Positions 46,336 to 58,070 of a DNA stretch of 64,000 bases are shown piece after piece. Source of the stretch: Chrysophaeum taylorii (Eukaryota; Sar; Pelagophyceae; Pelagomonadales; Pelagomonadaceae). Made by a program: the position numbers and the translations under genes. Every line of letters begins with the position of its first letter. The stretch's first letter is position 1. The notes under the pieces are model-generated. The model did not search any database and was not told the origin of the DNA. It saw only the letters and a program-made list of their open reading frames with translations. The DNA lies in NCBI GenBank assembly GCA_029834535.1, contig JAQMWT010000398.1, forward strand, positions 62,001 to 126,000, read 5' to 3'.

Positions 46336-49300
46336 TCAGGCGGAGCTCTCGTGAAGGGTCGCGTGTTTGACGGCCGGCGTGGCGGGAGCAAGGCTCGCGT
46401 CGTCAGCGACTCTGTCGACGACCGTTTCGTCGAGGTTGACCGTCGCGTCGACGCTGTCGACAACCTACGCGGAGGAGGGAAAGGGAGGTGAATAAGCAGA
46501 AGGCTGGCGAAAAAAAAAAATTACCTGGATCAACTTTCGGCGGACGTTCTCGTCCTTAGTTTTGTAGACAATGGATCGGATCTCGGCGAGTCTCCTGGAT
46601 CGAACGACGTCGGCGACGCGGCTCACGCGTTTGACCCCCCTGCGGCGCTTAGAACGGAAGAAAGAGTCGCGAAGCTCGTCGATCGAGGGTCTCGGCTCTG
46701 GCATATCCAAGACAAAGTCGTCGGGGGAGATGGGTCCGCTCGGTCGCTCCTCGTCGGCCAGCGGCGGGTCGGTGTAGAGAAAGGCCGAGGCGAGGAAGGG
46801 TGGTCCGTCTTGGTCGAAATTCGAGAGTTCGAGGAAGACCAAGTCGTCCTCGAAGTCGTCGTCGCGCGTCAGCGAGCCGTCTTTGAGCATAGCCCGGAGC
46901 CACTGCTCGGCCCGAGGCGCGTCGAGGCCGGCGCCAAACTCGTCCGCCGTGATTGTCGAGTCGTCGTCCTCCTTGGTGTCGTCGTCGTCGGTGACGACGC
47001 CGGCCTTGGCCGCGCGTACGGCGCGGGCGAGGCGCGTCGACTCCTCCTTGCCCCCTCCAGACGACGACGACGACGACGACGACGATCGGAGGCGTTTTTG
47101 CGCTGGAAGATCCAGATCCTCCGCCGGCGCGGGGGCTTCGACAAGCTGCGCGCGCTTCGGAGTCCGCGCTCTCTTTGCGGGGATCGATTGAGCCTTTCCC
47201 GAGGACGAGAAGAAGCCGATGCAATTTTCGGCGCCGCAGTAGCACGGCCTGTTCTGGAGGGTCGTGTGCCAAAAGGCCTGCTTGAAGCGGTAGTCGAAGG
47301 TGATCTCGTCGCCCGGGTTGAGGTCGTAGCGCGCGAAGAAGCCGTAGCGCTCGGCGTCGCCGACGCGCCACTTGTTGAGCTCGCACGACGGATCGCACGA
47401 ATGGTTCGCGAATCGCGATTCGTTGCCCTTGTTGGTCGCGTCGATGACGAGGCCGCTCGACGTGTCGCAGCCAAACATGTAAAAGTTGTGCTCGCCCCGC
47501 TGCTCGGCGAGCCTGAGCCGCGTCGCCGCCTCGTCCTTGTCGACGAGTTCCCCGAGCGCCTCGATGATGAACTCGTCCTTGTATATTTTCTCGCCCGCTC
47601 GGAGTCCCCAGCCGCACCGGGGCGTCTTGGTCACGACGACCCGCTTGAATTGCCGCCGCTTGAATTGCCGATTCTGGCACCGCTCGCCGTGGGCGCACGA
47701 CGAGTCCACGCACTCCACGCAGAGCTGCCGGTTCAGGCAGTCCCGGTCGCACTCGACGCCGATCGTCTTTTCGTTCTCGAGACGCAGAGCGTAGGCGTGC
47801 TCCTCGTCGTTTTCGAACTCGAGCTCCACCGTCGGCTGGTCGACGCTGCACGACCTTCGCCTCTTGCGCCGGTCGTCGTCGTCGCTCGGTTCCTCCTCCT
47901 CGCCTTCGTCTTTTTTGCGCCGCCCAGCGCCGACGCGGCGCTCTTCGAGCTCGCGCGCTATCTGCGAGTTCCACGCCTCGCGCGAAATGCACTCGCAGGT
48001 CGGGGTCTCGTCGTCGGCGCAGATGCGGCGCTGCATGCCCGTCCGCTTGGCGCTGCGGTCTGTCAAGACCTTCTTCGCCGACGCGGTCAGGCACATGCGC
48101 GCGATGTGCCGGTAGGCCGGCGGCCTATCCTCCTCCGACTCCTTGACCTCCTCCTTCTGGTTGTTGTCGTCGTCGTCGTCGTCGTCGTCGGGGAGGTCGT
48201 GATCGAGAACCCGGAGTCGGTCGCGCCGTACGGTCACTTCGCCCGAACCCCCCTTGGAATTCTCGAGCACCACGCGGTGCCAGCCGGCCGTGCCGATCTC
48301 CACGACGATCCCGACGCCGTAGACGCCCTCCGACGACTTCCCGAGCCTTGGAAGGAACTCGGTCTTAATGCGAACGCGCGCGCCCACCTTGAACGCGTCA
48401 GAGTCGCTGGGCGGGAGCACGAAGGGGGTTTGCTCGAATCGCGGCCGCTCAGCCTCGACGACCGCTCGGTCGGGCTTTTTGTTGGCGGCGTCCGGGTCGT
48501 CGACCGTCATGAGCTGGATGGTGCGCATCGGGCGCGTTTTCCCGATGTCTTCGAACAAGACGTGGCGCCAGCAGCGCTGCTTGACTCGGGTAACGACGCC
48601 CACTCGGTCGTACATGCTGTCGTCCTCGACGCACACGCGAACCCTCCTTCCGACGCCAAACGGGTCATCGAACACCAGCGGCTGCTCGGGGGCGACCTTC
48701 GCATCGGGTGGTGGTGGTGGTTGTTGTTGTTGGACTTGTTGTTGTTGTTGGACCGGCCGCGCGTCGTCCTCCTCAAAGGCCTCGGCCGCGTGCACCTGGA
48801 AGATTCGATAGTTCTTGACCTCTCCCGTGTCCTCGCGCCGAATCTGTCGCCAGCCTTTGGTCGAGACGCGGGTCACGACGCCGATCTTGCCGACGGCTTC
48901 GGCGTTCTTGTCGTCGTCGATAATCGCGACGCGACTCCCGAGGGGAAACGGCCACTCGTGGGCCGCCGCCGACTTGTCCTCCGCCCGTGGCGGCGGATGC
49001 TCGTCGACCGGCGGCGACGGCGGAAGACGACCATCCGACGACGACAACGACGACGAGGAGGCTAACGCGAGTTGTCCCGGTCGAAAATTCCGCTCCACAG
49101 TCGAGCCCTCCAAGGTAACCTTTCTCCACCCGTTCTGGTCGAAGACTCGCGTCACGACGCCGCGCCTGCCCTCGCTCTCGGGATCGCCCGATACGATGAC
49201 GACGTTGGCGCCAGGGAAAAAATGGTCATTGCGCGGCCTCGAGCTATATCCTGGCGACGAGCTCGTGCTATGTCCCGGCCGCCTCTTCGCCGGGCGATAG

Positions 49301-51787
49301 CTCGAGGCCTCCTCGTCGAGCGCCTCGAGCATGTGCACGCGGAACGAGACGACCTCGGGCCGGGCGGCACCGTCGAGCTTGACGCGCCTCCACCCACCTT
49401 TGATGACTTCGGTAATCACGCCGACGCCCGCCGCGGGGACGGTCGGCTTGGGCAGCACGGCGACGTGCGTGCCAACGACAATCGTCCCTCTGCGACGAGA
49501 GGCGGCCGCGGGAACGTCTCTCGGGGGCTTGGGTCCTCCTCGGGTGGGTTTAAGAGCCTTTCGACGGCCCGAGCTGTCGGTCGGGGCAGAGCCATCCCCG
49601 ATTATCGCGAGCAAGCCCGGGCGCGCGGAGACCGCCTCGTCGGTGCCGTCCCAGAGCACCTTAGCCCAGCCGCCTTTCTTCACCTCGCCCGCGACAACGC
49701 CTTCTCTGCCGGTCTGGCCGTCGCGCACCCTCGCGCCCTTGATGATGTCGGGGAAATTATGAGCTTCGAGGGCCGCAGATTTTGGCGGTTCGGGAACCGG
49801 GGCGGGCCGAGCGTCGACGCCGTCTCCTACCGGCAAAAAGTCAGCTACCGGAACATGATCGTTTGCCGCCGCGAGGTACTCCAAGTCTGCCGTTTTCACG
49901 TCGGTGCTCGTACCGTCGTCGAGCTCGACGCGCCGCCACCCGTTGAAGATTTTTGAAGTGATGATACCCTCGGCCAACGAAGACAGGATTCGGACCTGCG
50001 AGAAAGGATATGGGCTGTCAGCGATAAAAAAATGTCACCTACCCGTTTGCCGCGTTCGACGTCCTCGTCGAGGGAATCCTCCGAAATGAGGTCGTCCTCC
50101 TCGTCGGGCATCGCCGACGCAGCCGACGCGTCGCGGGCAGCCGCCGCCGCCGCGGCCGCCGCTCCGCGGGCGGCCGCGGCCGCGGCCGCCGCCGCGGCCA
50201 CGTCGCGGTCAGCCGTCGCCGCGGCCGCCGCCGCGGCCGCGTCGCGGGCTGCTGCCGCCGCAGCCACCTCCGCGACGCCGCGAGCTTGAGCGGCGGTGGC
50301 GACGGCGCGGGCCGCGCGGTCGCACAGCAAAGCTTTGAAAGAGGCGGCTTCGACCGCGGCGGCCGCTCGAGCGCGCGACGAGGTCGCGGCCGCGAGGGAC
50401 GCTTCGGAGGCCGCGACCGCGGCTTCCACGACGGAGGCGGAGGTCGACTTCCAGGCCGCCAGCGTCGCCGCCTCGAGCATCTTGCGCGCGCGGTCGCGGG
50501 CGCTCCCGGCAGCCGCGATCGCCAAGTCGGCGAGAAACGCGGTCGCGCGACATCGCGCTCCGGCGACGCTCTCGAGCGCGATCGCGGCGACGCCGGCGGC
50601 GCGCGCGCTCGCGGCCCTAGCCGTCGACTCGGCAGCGATAGCGTACCAACGCCTCGCCGCGAGGGAGGTTGTCTCGACCGCCATAACCGCACCCCCAACG
50701 GTCAAAGCCGCGGCCCTCGAGGCTTCCTGGGCCGAGAGCTCGGCCGAGCCCATGACGGCGCCGTAGGTGAGCGCGACGACGTCGCGCGCCGTCGAGGCCG
50801 AATCTGCCGCCGACGCCGTCGCGGCCTCCGCGCACCCGAAAGCGGCTCCGACGAGGGCTCGGCGCGCCGACGCGATGGTAGCACGCGCCGTCCCCGCCTC
50901 GTCGCCGACCGTGGTCGCAGCGGACCGTCGAGCCGAGGTGGCGACGGCCCAATCCGGGCGCCGGGGCATCTCGCTCTTCCGGCGACGCGACCGGCCCCGC
51001 CTCGGCCGGGCCGAGAGGTCCTCGTCGTGGACGGACTGGAGGTCAGAGAGCGTCCTGCCATCCAGGCTTGCCGTCCCAAGCGTCGCGCCCGTCGAAGAGC
51101 ACGCCTCAAACTCCCGACGGGGAGCGGGGGGAGCCAAGGGCGGCGGCCTGGCGCGCAACACCTGCGCGGCGGCGTGTTTCCTCGCAGCAAAAAAAAAAAA
51201 TCGAGGCTCACGATCTCGGGGATGGTTTCCGCCGCGTGCTGCGGCGATCGCCTGCGGCGCGTCAACAACAACGCCCTCGCGCGTCCGCCGCACCCGCGGG
51301 ACGTCGAGCGCGACTTGGACGACGACCGGGCGCGCTTGCGCGAGCTCCTGGGCTCGAGCGGAACGAGTTCGAGGGGCGGGGTGATATCCGGAGGAGGAAG
51401 CCCGGCCTGGCGATTCGACCGCCGACGGTTGGGCTCGGGGGCCGTTTCGGAGTTGGCCTGGGCTACCAGAGCCTCGGCCGCTTCGAGGACGCTCATCGAC
51501 GGACACCGCGCGCGACCCTCTTCCGGAGCCGGAGCCGGAGCGGTGTAGTCGGAGAAGGCTCTCTCCTTGTCGCGCGGGGTTGGCGGCGCAACGGCCGCGT
51601 ACAACCCACGCTCGACCAACTCGGCCATCTGGTTCTTGAGCATGTCCGGCGTGATGGCGAAGCGACGGTCCCGCGTCGCGAGGCTCGGGAGCTCTTCGGG
51701 CGCCTCGGTCGCGTAGGTCGGCGACGTCATCGGGGCCGTAAACCGCGCGCTGCCCCGGGCTCGGGCCTTGAGGAAGCTCTCGTCCAT
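46336..51787 (-). CDS. H3K36-type SET histone methyltransferase with seven SH3/KOW-like modules, 4 exons
   Basis: Four exons join in phase 0: 51787-51212, 51161-50043, 49995-46525 and 46464-46336, with introns of 50, 47 and 60 bp (GTGAGC...GCGCAG, GTAGGT...TCGCAG, GTAATT...GCGTAG). The product is 1764 residues. Residues 1-565 are disordered, basic and then extremely Ala-rich helical sequence. Residues about 560-1155 hold seven modules with the pattern GVVTRV...GWRKVTLEG, like Tudor/KOW barrels. An AWS-type Cys cluster (CECIS, CDRDCLNRQLCVEC, about 1240-1345) precedes the SET domain (about 1355-1480: RCGWGLRAGE, HNFYMFG, NHSCDPSC, DEITFDYRF) and a post-SET CYCGAENCIG. This order (AWS-SET-postSET) marks SETD2/ASH1/NSD enzymes, which methylate H3K36. 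The tail is acidic. It is divergent to a glycosyltransferase with 31 bp between starts. Confidence 0.88.
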
Positions 51788-51818
51788 CGCTCTACTCGAT
51801 TCGGTCCGTTGACGGATT
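51788..51818. promoter_or_regulatory. 31-bp divergent spacer between SET and glycosyltransferase genes
   Basis: The two ATGs are only 31 bp apart with no TATA box. The promoter must overlap one or both 5' coding regions, or transcripts may start with almost no leader. Confidence 0.4.
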
Positions 51819-52827
51819 ATGATCACACCCTCAGTTGTTGTCGTCGTCGCCTGCTCGGCCCACTACACCGACTTCTTCGAGAACTGGCTCGCCTGGGTCT
51901 CGAGGCTCGACACCGACGAGATGGGTTTCGTCGCCATCGCGGAAGATGTCGAGGCGTGCGTCCTAGGGAGAAGAGACCCTCGTACCGTGATGACGGCCTC
52001 CACGCAGCTACGGCTATCTCCGACGCCGCTTTGAGGTGCCAGGCGGCTATCGCCGGGTCGTGCGCGCAGCTGCTGGCGGAGCCGCGTGAGTTCTCGTTGG
52101 TCCCCGCGCGACGCCCGCGCAGCCCGCCGCTCAAAGGCGCGCTGGGCTTCGAGTCCGCGGGCTTTGCGACTCTCATGAGCCGACGAGCGGCGCACCTGGC
52201 AGCCCAGCTTGCCCAACTCGCAGAGGCTTGGGAGTCCTCCCAAGACGCGCGCCTCATATTCTCCGACCTTGACGTCCTCTGGATACGCGACCCGCGACCT
52301 TGGCTCGAAAGAAGAACGACGTACTCCTCCGGGCGACCGTGCGACGCCTGGGCCCAGACCCAGCACCGCGAACGAGGCTTGCTGAACCCCGGCTTCCTCG
52401 CCCTCGCCCCGACCCCTGGCGCGGCCGCGCTGTGAGTCGCATCCAAAAAATATCGCGGGACCACCGAGCACCTCGCGTTTCAAAACGCAGGCTACGCGAG
52501 TGCGCTGCTTGACCCGCCGCCGCGGCCTTATTAATTATTCTTCTCGCCACATACAGATGGGAGCGCCGCCTGCGCGAACGCCCGCAGCGCAACTTGCCCG
52601 TCTTCAATGAGGCGATCCGAGCCTTGAAGGGCACGGTCCACGTCTGCGCGCTCGCGCCAGACCTCTTCCTCTCCGCGAAACGCTCCTTCCGCCGCGCGAA
52701 CTGGATGCCCCTCGCCGATCGCCGAGCGGCAAGAATGCGAATGCTCGCTTCGGCGGTGGGGAATCACGCGCGATCTACGCAGGTTGTCGCGCACGCCAAC
52801 TGGATCGACGGCCACGACGTGAGATGA
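51819..52827 (+). CDS. GT77-like glycosyltransferase (nucleotide-diphospho-sugar transferase), 4 exons
   Basis: Exons by GT-AG and frame continuity: 51819-51955, 52008-52085, 52123-52431 and 52557-52827, with introns of 52, 37 and 125 bp. The joined product has 264 residues. It starts with the strand VVVVVACSAHYTDFFENW, has the metal-binding DxD in IFSDLDVLWIRDP, then LLNPGFLALAP joined across intron 3 to WERRLRERPQRNLPVFNEAI, and ends HANWIDGHDVR. These blocks follow the order in the plant RGXT/GT77 family (FSDxDVVWL, NxGF, NE, HAN). No signal peptide or anchor is visible; it may be cytosolic or miss an upstream exon, though the 31-bp spacer leaves little room for one. Donor and acceptor unknown. 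Confidence 0.75.
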
Positions 52828-53391
52828 TGCGCGCAGCGTCCATTTTTTTGTGGTTCCCCCCCCCCCTCCCTCCCGAGAGCCCTCGGGCTCTCGATAAAGC
52901 CGCCCCGCCCCCTGAGGAGAGAGAGAGAGAGACAGAAAGAGAGAGCCCCGCAGGCAAAGTGCAGCGCGCCAGAGTCCCCCGTCGCACCCTCCCTCCTTCC
53001 CTCCTGTTGTCAGACGGTCGATGCCCGACCCCCCGCCCCAGGCGCGCGGCTTTCGAAGCCAAGGGGGCCTGGCTCGCCCCCAAAAATATCTCGGCGCTCC
53101 TTGTGCCCACGCCTCGATGATGGCTCGTGCTACTACTACAACCATCCTTCAAGCACACGTCTCACTTCTCTAGAAGACTTAGTGAGTGTTGTAGTATGTA
53201 GAGAAGACATCGTAGTGCTCCTGCGCACGATGTAGTGCGGTGTACCAATATTCAAAATCGCACTCGGGAGTTCAAGGTGGTGCCTGAACTTACCCGACAT
53301 CCATACAAAACAAAAATTCAACAGCACCTACTGAAGGTTTGGGGCTGAGTCGGAGTTGTTGCATGTTGGGTTCTCTTCCAAGGTAACAGCA
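52828..53391. other. Intergenic, no gene seen
   Basis: A C-run and (GA)n tract at about 52857-52945. The minus-strand ORFs here have skewed Arg/Gly/Ser composition. Confidence 0.5.
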
Positions 53392-54120
53392 ATGTCATCA
53401 TCACTCTCCCTCGACGAGCTGTCCCTCGAGGAGAAGCGGGTCGGGCTGTTTCGTCGCGTCGCTGGGTTCGTGCGGCTCCCACGACTTGGGACCGAGTCAT
53501 CAGAAGACGAAAAGTCGCTGCGGTCCTCCGAGAGCCTCAGCGAGGTCAAGGAGGACGTCAAGGTCGAGTCGCGGAAGCGCGCGCGCGACGACGAGGACGA
53601 CTGGGGCCAGTTCGAAGACTTTGGAGATGTCGCCAGTCCGCTGCGGACGGTCGTCAACGGCATCTTCAAGAGGCGGTCCGACGGCAGCATCAAAGTCTCG
53701 CGCAAGTGCCAACGCTTCGTCGAATTTTCTGTGACGCCGCAGCTCTTCGCGTCGGCCTACTACCTCGAACGCTTTGGCGTCTGGGGGGCGAGGCTCCACG
53801 TTTTTTGGGCTGTCACTCATTTTCTTCACGCGTACTTTGTGACCTTTGGCCCGACCAAGCGCCGCACGAGGATCTTCAGCTACGAGGCACACCGTATTCT
53901 CGATTACGCCTTTTTCATCACCCTCTCCCTGGCCCCTCTTGTCAATCCCACCTATTTTGGACCTCACGCGCTCAAGTTCAGCGTTTTCTTCGGCGTTCTC
54001 TTCTTTCCAATCTTCTGCTTTGGCTTCGATCCTCAAACCCCTGAGTTCGATCTCACCACCCGCCCTCGCCGAGCTAGGAAGCGTCGTCCCGACGCCCCGC
54101 CTGTTGCTTCCGCGCACTAG
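53392..54120 (+). CDS. Membrane protein, unrecognised
   Basis: 242 residues from the ATG at 53392 (frame open slightly further up without ATG). The first 110 residues are charged and disordered with ESSEDEKSLRSSESLSEVKED. Then come about four hydrophobic segments: near 130-160 (LHVFWAVTHFLHAYFVTF), 175-195 (ILDYAFFITLSLAPLV) and 205-225 (FSVFFGVLFFPIFCFGF). It ends with a basic tail. The layout suggests a small multi-pass membrane protein with a cytosolic N-terminus. Confidence 0.65.
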   Translation: MSSSLSLDELSLEEKRVGLFRRVAGFVRLPRLGTESSEDEKSLRSSESLSEVKEDVKVESRKRARDDEDDWGQFEDFGDVASPLRTVVNGIFKRRSDGSIKVSRKCQRFVEFSVTPQLFASAYYLERFGVWGARLHVFWAVTHFLHAYFVTFGPTKRRTRIFSYEAHRILDYAFFITLSLAPLVNPTYFGPHALKFSVFFGVLFFPIFCFGFDPQTPEFDLTTRPRRARKRRPDAPPVASAH

Positions 54121-56960
54121 ACTCTCCCGACCTAGAGGCTCCCCCCACCGACATTCGCACGACTCTGTCCCTACGGCACCCTGCACTTCCGGATTACTTC
54201 GAGGAGGTCTGCCGTCTGACTCGCGATCCTCATGCTGTGCTACTCCATGTCCCGCATACATATCGCACTCTGCGATACTCCGTGTATAGCCTAAAAAATC
54301 GATTGCATTTCACAATAATTCCATTCTGGTTCTTTGAGCCTGGGAGTTGCAAACAAACCATAATAATAATAATAATAATAATAATCTTCCATTATGAGTG
54401 AGTGATCTTCATTTTTTTTTTTATATAACATTTTGGAGCGCAGCTTTCCAAGACTGGCTGACGTTCCGTCGCCCCTATCTTTTCACCAGATTGCCAGTGT
54501 ACTCGGATCGATCATGGGTGCGATGTTCTTTGGACTCCCACTCGCGCATGATAGTTCTAATGTTTCATGTAACTTCGTACGCGGGTGGAGGCCGGCGGAG
54601 ATCTAACCTGTCGTTGATTGTGCCGTGGATGCTGATGGCATGTCACTGTTATTTACCTTGCGTTTTCGCCACCTTGCTTGGCCGCCTCGTTAAACGGCGG
54701 CCTATTTGGGATGTATGGCGTGGTTCTGCGACCGCTTCGTAGTATTACCCCGCCTCTCTTCATAGCGGAGTCGTTCGCACTCTGCCTCTCTGTGCTCCAG
54801 TTCTTCGTTAGCATCCTTATCTCCTGCTCATTCGTGGATCTGCTCCTTCCTCTTCCGTCGCCCTTTCTGCTTCCTTTGCTTCTACAGTTTCCTCTCCGTT
54901 ATTCTTCTGTTTCCGCTCATACCACCGTCTCCTGGGCTCCTGCTTGTTTCTTCGGCCTCTCTTTCTTACTCTTCCACTGCGATCCTCTATTCTGGCTCTC
55001 TGAGCATGGTGGGAATTGCTTGCCACAAATATATATTGACTGTCCCAGTATGTACCCCGAAGGATTGGGCCGCTGCCCAACCAGGTCGCCGCGAACGTCG
55101 GGGGTGTGCAGGCGCAATTTACCCGACACGAACGAAAACGATAAAATTTGCATCAGAGGATCTCAAAACAACGTCGAAACCGTCGATCATGGGAAAATCT
55201 AGAGTTCGCGAGGTTGGATGCAGAGTTCTCTCGTGGATACCGCAAGGAATGAGCGCGACAGTCTTATGGTAACAAGACCTTTGGTCTCATTCGAGGTGCG
55301 TGCCCTGTTGCCCTGTCGTCGTCAACGCAGCGTAGAAGGCAGTCGCTGCGTGGTTCAGGGCGTCACGCCCACGACTTCTTAAGAGGCGGGTGCGCGCAAC
55401 GCTACGACTGAACGAGGACTCGTCGCACGTTCGCATGGTCGCGATCGACGACGGGGTCGTGCCGACGGACTTCAAAAACGACGAAGGAAACTCACTATCG
55501 TCTTTCCTGTAACGTCACGAGTTTGAAATGGCAGCTCATTGGTGCGGTTTTCACCCGCAACCGACCCGCGGAGTTTGGCCGTTGTAACCGCGAGTATCTA
55601 CTGCAAGGTGGGTGGCTTGCAGACGCGGATAGTCTGCGCATGTAGGTATCGCTTGCGGTTGCGGATGGCCAGCGGTGGCGGATGACCAAGGCTGCAGGTC
55701 ATGAGCGGGTGTAGATAGATAGATAGCGATAGCCAGCCCATGCAAGCGACTCGAGGCTGCGGTTGACGCGCGGTCGCAGTTGGCCGTGGTCTTGGTCCGA
55801 AGACCGTCCGTGAGTAGCTTGACGCTTCCAGCAAGGTCTGGAACAGCGATTGCGCCTTTTGCTTACCTTTGAAACATAGAGCACGAATGTCAAAAATGCC
55901 CGAACCTTTTGGAGAAAGTAAGTGAATTCTGTACTCAAGAATGCAAATACGGGAGTGCCGCAGTTGCTGTTTCATTGAGCCCAATCGTGTTGGGAATGGC
56001 TTCGGGTGCGGACACAAAGTAGGCGTAGAAGTAAAGCGGCTGCAGAGCCTCGGCGGTCACAGATGACCAGGAGAAGCAGATTCCCATGGTGGAGAAGGTG
56101 CAGCAGATGCAGGTAGTCTGTGGTTGCGAGTAGCCAATGACTGCAGGTAGCGAGGAGCAGGTACGGGTTGCCTACGGCAGCGGATTGCCATCACAATCGC
56201 AGGTAGGACGACCGCGAGGTGCCTTAGCCGTTTGGACGTCGTCATTTGGCTTTTCAAACATAATGCACTTACGCTAGACCATCGCCAAAAAATGACGCGC
56301 ATTACACACTCGGCAGGCAAGAGAGTCTGCTGTTAAGATATTTCGAAAAGACAAGAGTATATGCGAAACTCAAAAAAGGTGATCCGTTGTGGTTTCATAT
56401 TCTCAGCAAAAGTGCTTCGTATTCACCAAAACCGGTGTGTCGTGACCAGCATCCTCCTCTTCTTCATCGCACGCGATTGGCTTCTCGAACCTGAAAAAAT
56501 GCGTCGCGACACGACCCATCCTGGCAGCGACGATGGATTCTACGCCGCTCTGGTATCGCCGCAGTATATCTATCGCAAATAAAAACCAGTCCAGTCGTCG
56601 ACAAGTGGGCGACACTAGCGAGGCGGCGGGATTCAGTTCTTGGAAAGGCGTGTCGCGCGCATGATGTGCAGCAGGGGTCAATAATCTTAACGACGTCGAA
56701 ATCGGGGGCCATTAAGGACGACCACAAAATCAAACTTTTTGGGAAGCTACGGTCCGATGATAATAAAACCTCAAGAGTATTTTGTTCGACGCATCGAACA
56801 AAAACAATTTTCTTGGAGATCGTTTCTTTCTTGATGCTGGAAGCACAGAAGCGTCGGGGGAACCCAGCGACACGTGTCCGAAGCCTCGGGATCTAGGGCT
56901 TCGACCGACGTGGCGAGTGCCGCCACACACTAACTACCCTAAATACCCTATTCCTAGACC
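54121..56960. other. About 2.8 kb without a convincing gene
   Basis: Frames of up to 174 codons (54678-55202) are hydrophobic but lack an orderly start or motif. Seen instead: (ATA)n at 54360-54384, a T/C-rich block at 54770-54990, (GATA)n at 55705-55722, and G/C-poor stretches near 56250-56800. It may be old transposon sequence. Confidence 0.4.
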
Positions 56961-57159
56961 CTTAGGGGGTATTCTGTCTGTCCGTCTGTTGATCCGTTGT
57001 CAAACCGTTGCAGAAGGAAGGGCTGGACCCCATTTTTGGGTAAGGGGTTGCTGCCTCTCGACGCCGACGGCCCCCGAGTCGATCATCGAGAATCCCGGCG
57101 AGACGGAGGCATGCACCTTTAATAGCTTGAAGAGTTTGGGTATGATGTCGAAGGAATAG

Positions 57160-58025
57160 GTGGCATATCAGGGCGAGACGGCGAGCCCCGAGAAGAAATC
57201 GTACTTTGTGAACAAGTCTGGGTCGTTTTGGGGCGGGGACTGCGTTGTGGAGGTGGAGAATTTCAAGCGCGGGGGTAACCAAGAAGAGCCGAAGCGAGGC
57301 GAGATCTTGTGGACGGCGAGCCTCGACTCGACGCCGTCGTTCGAGAAACATCTCGAGGCGAGATCTTGTGGACGGCGAGCTTCGACTCGACGCCGTCGTT
57401 CGAGAAACATCTCGAGTCTCGATAGAAACATCTCGAGTCTCGATCGTATCCCGCTCGTCTTTTTTGTCGCGCCCTCTGCGCGCGGGGTGGGCGATGACCC
57501 CGAAGATTGGAAGTACTTCGAGCGCGCGGGACGCGAGTTCAACGACGGCGGACCGCACGCGGTGATGAAGCGGCGGCCGCAGACGTCTGCGCGGATAAAA
57601 CCCGCGGCGGTCGGTCCGGATCTTTTTTTGTTGTTTTGCGAGCATTCGCGCGCGGGACGAGCATCTGCGACTACGATATGGAAGAGGGCAAAGAATGGTC
57701 GAAGAAGGTGGTCTTTGAGTACGTCGACCAGCTCTGCTAGAATCTCGTCCAGGAGGAGGCGACGGGCCAGGTATAGTTGCCGCGCGGTACGTCCCCGGAG
57801 ACGACCTCGAAGAAGAAAGGAGGGTAAAAAAATTGCCCAAAAGAACGAACTCTTCCAACTGATACTCGAGGGCGCGTGGATTACCAGCAAGACCGTCGTC
57901 GTGAAGACGGCGCCGAATTGGGACCAGCGCTCCTCGTCGCCTCCCTCGTCGGCGTCGAGTATTCCCCGAAGGAGGTCAACCTCGGACTCCTTCCCCGACG
58001 GGCCGCGGTAATACCACCACTCCAT
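57160..58025. other. Coding-like region on both strands, strand undecided
   Basis: Two frames overlap almost fully: plus 57160-58011 (283 codons, first codon GTG) and minus 58025-57168 (285 codons, ATG). The plus strand shows short natural-looking stretches in changing frames (DPEDWKYFERAGREFNDGG near 57500; DYDMEEGKEW near 57672; KKVVFEYVDQLC near 57700), which suggests a decayed plus-strand gene. A tandem duplication of about 58 bp lies at 57297-57412 (GCGAGATCTTGTGGACGGCG twice). No family recognised. Confidence 0.25.
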
Positions 58026-58070
58026 TCGACGATGAAAAAATAATAGGGAGGACAGAGGCGGGGGCTCAGC

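Noticed and set aside
46810-49065. Plus-strand ORF of 751 codons
   Set aside because: Exactly antisense to the SET methyltransferase; high GC leaves the opposite strand open. No motif, Arg/Val/Leu-rich.
50286-51548. Plus-strand ORF of 420 codons
   Set aside because: Antisense to exon 2 of the SET gene; Gly/Arg-rich mirror of Ala codons.
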